From the NCBI RefSeq assembly GCF_019012925.1, contig NZ_JAGIRL010000002.1, forward strand, positions 1 to 42,366: a DNA stretch of 42,366 bases. The letters are read 5' to 3'. Below, piece after piece: positions 39,852-42,366 of this stretch. The notes below the pieces were generated by a model. That model was not told the origin of the DNA. It searched no databases and was given only the letters and a program-made list of their open reading frames with translations. The stretch is from Fusobacterium sp. GTDB lineage: Bacteria > Fusobacteriota > Fusobacteriia > Fusobacteriales > Fusobacteriaceae. Positions within the stretch are counted from its first letter, which is position 1. Each line of letters begins with the position of its first letter. The position numbers and the translations under genes are program-made.

Positions 39852-41429
39852 GTGTTGAAAAAGATAGTTGGGTTAATTGTTTTGGTAGTATCTCTAATAG
39901 GTTGTACTTCAACAAAAGAGTATAAAGAGATAGATAGAGTACCATTTAGAGTGGAGAAAAATAAAACTAAAAGTGGAGATTACAGTTTAGATTATAGTTT
40001 TTTTGAGGATAGAAACTTACCTATTCCCAATAATTTTACTGGGAAGCCATCAGAGTATTTAATAGCTAGAAATGACACTTTAAAAAAATATGGATATGAT
40101 TTTTTTGAAGGAGATGATGAGGAGAAAGCACTTAAATTCTATAAAGATCTAGAGGTAAGAGGGTATGGAGATAACTCAGCATATTGGAGATGGAAGGTAG
40201 TTTTAGATAAAGATGATTTTTTTAAGGCTATTGAAAATAATTTAGAATCTGTGTATAGAGGAAGACCAAGAGAGGTGTTGACACTTTCACAAGGAAGCTG
40301 GAAATCTCTAAAAATAACAGATGGAAGTGTTGGAAGAGTTAAAAATGTAGAGGTTGCTGGAAGAGGTAGATCTGGAGTTGTAACTTATATCTTGGTAACT
40401 ACAACTGAACATAAGTATTTGATAGCAAAAGAGTTAAATATTAGAAAACTTTTTGCTCTGAATAAAAAGAGGGCTGAAAGTAGCAGTGACATTCTTCTCT
40501 ATGGAGCAAAGGGTGGAGCTAAGGAGTATCAAGCGAATCCAATAAGAAGGAATATAACTCTATTTCCATCAGCATATTTTTCAATGGAGTACAGTGGTAA
40601 TAGAGTAGCTATCTATGGTGGTGGTTATGGTCATGGGGTTGGAATGTCTCAGTATGCAGCTTCAGACTTAGCTAAGAATCACGACTATAACTATAAACAG
40701 ATCTTGGATAGAAATTACCCAAATACAAAATTAAAAAATATGTATTCACTAAAAGGAGTTGGAAAAATCATAAATGTTGGGATAACTAACTCAGCTAGGG
40801 GAATGGATCATAGTAAGGTAGTATTATTAAGTAATGGAAAGATGAGAATAAATGGATCTGGATTTAAAATAGATGTCCCAGCTAAACAAAAAATAGTGGT
40901 GGAAAATAAAGGAAACAGATTGTGGATAAGTGTAAATGGTAAACATAGAGTGAAGACAGTGAATTCTGTAAATATAACTGCTCATGGTTACTACATAACT
41001 TTGGAAGGAGTTAGAAGAGGACACACTTCTATGCCAAGATACAGAGGGGATATGAAATTAAATCTATCTAAAACTAATTCAAAGGGAATAAGAGTAATAA
41101 ATCAGGTTAAGATAGAGGATTATTTGAAACAGGTAGTTCCAAGTGAGATGCCAGAGAGTTTTGGATTGGAAGCTTTAAAGGCTCAAGCAGTAGCAGCTAG
41201 AACATATGCACTAAGTGATTATATGAAGAATAGATATGAAGCAGATGGTTTCCATGTAAAAGATACAACAGAGAGTCAAGTTTATAATAATGCAAATGAG
41301 AATGAAAACTCAATAAAAGCTATTGAAGCAACAGCTGGTAAGGTTTTGATGAGTGGAGATAAACCAGTAGATGCAAAATATTTTTCTACATCAAGTGGAT
41401 TTACAGAGGCATCAAATTATATTTGGTAA
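39852..41429 (+). CDS. SpoIID/LytB-domain lipoprotein with halves in reversed order
   Basis: A 525-residue lipoprotein (lipobox LIGC near residue 18) probably acting on cell-wall glycan as a SpoIID-type lytic transglycosylase. Residues about 95-290 match the C-terminal half of SpoIID: YWRWKVVLDKDD, SVGRVKNVEVAG, FPSAYFSMEYSG and GGYGHGVGMSQYAASDLA (about 256-272). A linker follows, then residues about 395-525 match the N-terminal half: VNQVKIEDYL-like VINQVKIEDYLKQVVPSEMP with the catalytic Glu near 432, LEALKAQAVAARTYALSDYM, and AKYFSTSSGFTEASNYIW, where the protein stops. The normal order is the opposite, so this looks like a circular permutation. GTG 39852 or TTG 39855 may be the start; AGGAG fits both. 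It follows kdsB by 18 bases. Confidence 0.85.
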   Translation: MLKKIVGLIVLVVSLIGCTSTKEYKEIDRVPFRVEKNKTKSGDYSLDYSFFEDRNLPIPNNFTGKPSEYLIARNDTLKKYGYDFFEGDDEEKALKFYKDLEVRGYGDNSAYWRWKVVLDKDDFFKAIENNLESVYRGRPREVLTLSQGSWKSLKITDGSVGRVKNVEVAGRGRSGVVTYILVTTTEHKYLIAKELNIRKLFALNKKRAESSSDILLYGAKGGAKEYQANPIRRNITLFPSAYFSMEYSGNRVAIYGGGYGHGVGMSQYAASDLAKNHDYNYKQILDRNYPNTKLKNMYSLKGVGKIINVGITNSARGMDHSKVVLLSNGKMRINGSGFKIDVPAKQKIVVENKGNRLWISVNGKHRVKTVNSVNITAHGYYITLEGVRRGHTSMPRYRGDMKLNLSKTNSKGIRVINQVKIEDYLKQVVPSEMPESFGLEALKAQAVAARTYALSDYMKNRYEADGFHVKDTTESQVYNNANENENSIKAIEATAGKVLMSGDKPVDAKYFSTSSGFTEASNYIW

Positions 41430-41499
41430 AAAAGATATTTAAACTTTTGAATTATTGATCAAATTTTGAAAAAATATTTCTATTTTCAAAGGTTTTATA

Positions 41500-41528
41500 T
41501 TGACAATTTTTTATTTATAGCATATAAT
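41500..41528 (+). promoter_or_regulatory. Consensus sigma-70 promoter of the feo genes
   Basis: TTGACA (41500-41505), 17 bases, TATAAT (41523-41528): both hexamers perfect. Transcription should start near 41535, giving a leader of about 43 bases. Iron control by Fur is expected for feo, but I cannot point to a convincing Fur box. Confidence 0.85.
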
Positions 41529-41577
41529 TATTAGAGAAAAAGATAGATTGACTTTATGCAAAGAGGAGGGGATTATA

Positions 41578-41802
41578 ATGGTACCTTTATGTTTTGCAGA
41601 ATTAAACAAAGATTTCCTCATTAAAGAGATAAAGGGTCAAAGAGGCTCTAAATGCTGTTTGGTCAATAAGGGATTATGTGTTGGAAATAAAATAAGAGTG
41701 ATGAATGGCAGTGGTGGTTGCTTTGTAGTAAAAGTAAATGACACTATAAAATATGCACTTAATTTTAGTTTAGCTAATAAAATATTATTACAAGAGATAT
41801 AA
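41578..41802 (+). CDS. FeoA family protein (first copy)
   Basis: A 74-residue SH3-like protein of the FeoA family, thought to bind FeoB and modulate ferrous iron uptake. Pattern: IKEIKGQRGSKCCLVNKGLCVGNKI near residues 16-40 (read in parts), then VMNGSGGCFVVKVNDTIKYALNFSLANKI, the usual small-barrel ending in a helix with Ala-x-x-I. Four Cys (in KCCL, GLC, GGC) set it apart from the second copy and could bind metal. ATG 41578 is 8 bases after GAGGAGGGG; a GTG/TTG-type upstream start at 41548 is not supported. It is separated from the second feoA by 89 bases containing a hairpin. Confidence 0.85.
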   Translation: MVPLCFAELNKDFLIKEIKGQRGSKCCLVNKGLCVGNKIRVMNGSGGCFVVKVNDTIKYALNFSLANKILLQEI

Positions 41803-41807
41803 CTTAC

Positions 41808-41833
41808 GAGAACAGCCTGTATAGGCTGTTCTT
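41808..41833 (+). promoter_or_regulatory. Strong hairpin between the two feoA genes
   Basis: GAGAACAGCC (41808-41817) pairs with GGCTGTTCTT (41824-41833; one G-T), with a 6-base loop. The following sequence, ATTTACC, is a poor T tract, so it may be a partial terminator or an RNA-processing/stabilising element that sets different levels for the first FeoA and for FeoA2-FeoB. Confidence 0.6.
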
Positions 41834-41891
41834 ATTTACCGATAAAGTTTGAAATTCAAAGAATTTAAAGTTGATATATGGAGGAAAACAA

Positions 41892-42122
41892 ATGAAATTG
41901 TGTGACTTGAAAAACGGAGAGAAAGCTAGAATCATAAAAATTGGAAGAATTGGAGAGCTAAAGAAGAGACTAGTAGATATGGGAGTAACTGCTGGTGAAA
42001 CTATTAAGTTAGAGAGAAATGCTCCTTTGGGGGATCCACAAGAGTATATTGTGAAGAGTACAGGGATAGCAATAAGAAAAGAAGATGCAAAAAATATTGA
42101 AGTGGAAAAGGTTGAAGAATAA
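41892..42122 (+). CDS. feoA: FeoA family protein (second copy)
   Basis: A 76-residue FeoA with the typical sequence MKLCDLKNGEKARIIKIGR, then LKKRLVDMGVTAGETIKLERNAPLGDP and the C-terminal YIVKSTGIAIRKEDAKNIEV, matching the family consensus (LxxMGhxxGxxhxhxxxxPxGdPxxhxhxgxxhxLRxxEAxxI). ATG 41892 is 6 bases after GGAGG; the upstream TTG at 41871 is not needed. feoB follows after 22 bases, so this copy is the classical FeoB partner. Confidence 0.93.
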   Translation: MKLCDLKNGEKARIIKIGRIGELKKRLVDMGVTAGETIKLERNAPLGDPQEYIVKSTGIAIRKEDAKNIEVEKVEE

Positions 42123-42144
42123 TTAAAGTAGAGGAGAGAAGGAA

Positions 42145-42366
42145 ATGATAAAATTAGCATTTACAGGGAATCCAAACGTAGGAAAATCAGCTTTGATCAA
42201 TGCTATTGCAGGTTCAAAATTAAAGGTAGGAAACTGGCCTGGAGTAACAGTAGAGAAGAAAGAAGCAACATTTATCTACAAGGGAGAGGAGATACAACTA
42301 GTTGACTTACCAGGAGTATATAGTTTAAGTCCATACTCACTAGAGGAGAAGATAACAAGAGACTTT
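42145..42366 (+). CDS. feoB: Ferrous iron transporter FeoB, 3' end outside window
   Basis: The first 74 codons of FeoB, cut by the window edge. The G-domain is clear: P-loop [18 protein letters not shown] at residues 4-21, the switch region [13 protein letters not shown] near 28-40 and Walker [19 protein letters not shown] near 52-69. The full protein would have about 700 residues with a membrane core importing Fe(II). The ribosome site is AGGAGAGAAGGA, and the gene is 22 bases after feoA. Confidence 0.95.
   Translation, partial: MIKLAFTGNPNVGKSALINAIAGSKLKVGNWPGVTVEKKEATFIYKGEEIQLVDLPGVYSLSPYSLEEKITRDF

Noticed and set aside
41804..42160. Minus-strand 118-codon frame opposite feoA
   Set aside because: Runs through the hairpin, feoA and the feoA-feoB gap; hydrophobic Phe/Ser-rich shadow without supporting signals.
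1..42366. CRISPR arrays, tRNA and rRNA genes, known riboswitches
   Set aside because: No regularly spaced repeats, no cloverleaf with CCA-like end, and no riboswitch core motif was recognised by eye on either strand; a covariance-model scan would be the decisive test.

Overview
The window is AT-rich chromosomal DNA whose genes strongly favour AGA, ATA and other A/T-ending codons. It encodes a Gram-negative envelope (kdsB for LPS Kdo, lipoproteins), an anaerobic metabolism (hydF for [FeFe] hydrogenase, citrate lyase maturation, feoAB) and protein types typical of Fusobacteria. I infer a Fusobacterium, probably one of the larger-genome gut species (varium/ulcerans/mortiferum type); the species is not proven.

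Layout. 1-1716 is a decayed accessory patch: an unknown gene cut by the window edge, two very short truncated genes, a broken IS200/IS605 tnpB and the tail of an IS256-type transposase. 1722-4807 holds a HAD phosphatase and a MATE efflux gene interrupted by one in-frame TGA, divergent from a MerR regulator, with a textbook 19-bp-spacer MerR promoter between them. 4854-13588 is one tight forward cluster: two CHR half-transporters, coaE, a U32 protein, pgpA, cinA, an XRE-cupin regulator and a FakA-FakB-like fusion, closed by a strong terminator. 13698-16175 carries a PTS EIIA-CBS protein with an ArsB/NhaD-type ion transporter. 16223-21585 is a complete biotin operon, bioB-D-A-F-G-C, covering synthesis from malonyl-ACP methyl ester to biotin.

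21658-28034 has a DUF4438 gene divergent from an ACT/UPF0210 pair, an alpha/beta hydrolase, an intact MATE exporter followed by a 7-alpha-hydroxysteroid-dehydrogenase-like SDR, and an RseC family protein. 28128-31703 (minus) is a lipoprotein-citC-citXG-membrane protein operon that lacks the citrate lyase subunits. 31901-35072 is accD-accA-pfkA-coiled coil. 35200-37477 is recR, hydF and a small exported protein. 37619-39008 (minus) is an EI24 membrane protein and a histidine phosphatase. 39093-42366 is kdsB, a lipoprotein with the two halves of SpoIID in reversed order, and feoA-feoA-feoB, the last cut by the window edge.

The most unusual item is the SpoIID-like lipoprotein at 39852-41429: the C-terminal GHGVGMSQ half precedes the N-terminal PSEMP / EALKAQAVAARTYA half, as in a circular permutation. 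Other items worth following are the FakA-FakB fusion, the EIIA-CBS/ion transporter pair, the bile-acid-dehydrogenase-like SDR beside a MATE exporter, and the broken MATE gene behind an intact MerR-type promoter. No tRNA, rRNA or CRISPR array was recognised. No gene-free stretch exceeds 300 bases except the IS-remnant area at 938-1446.
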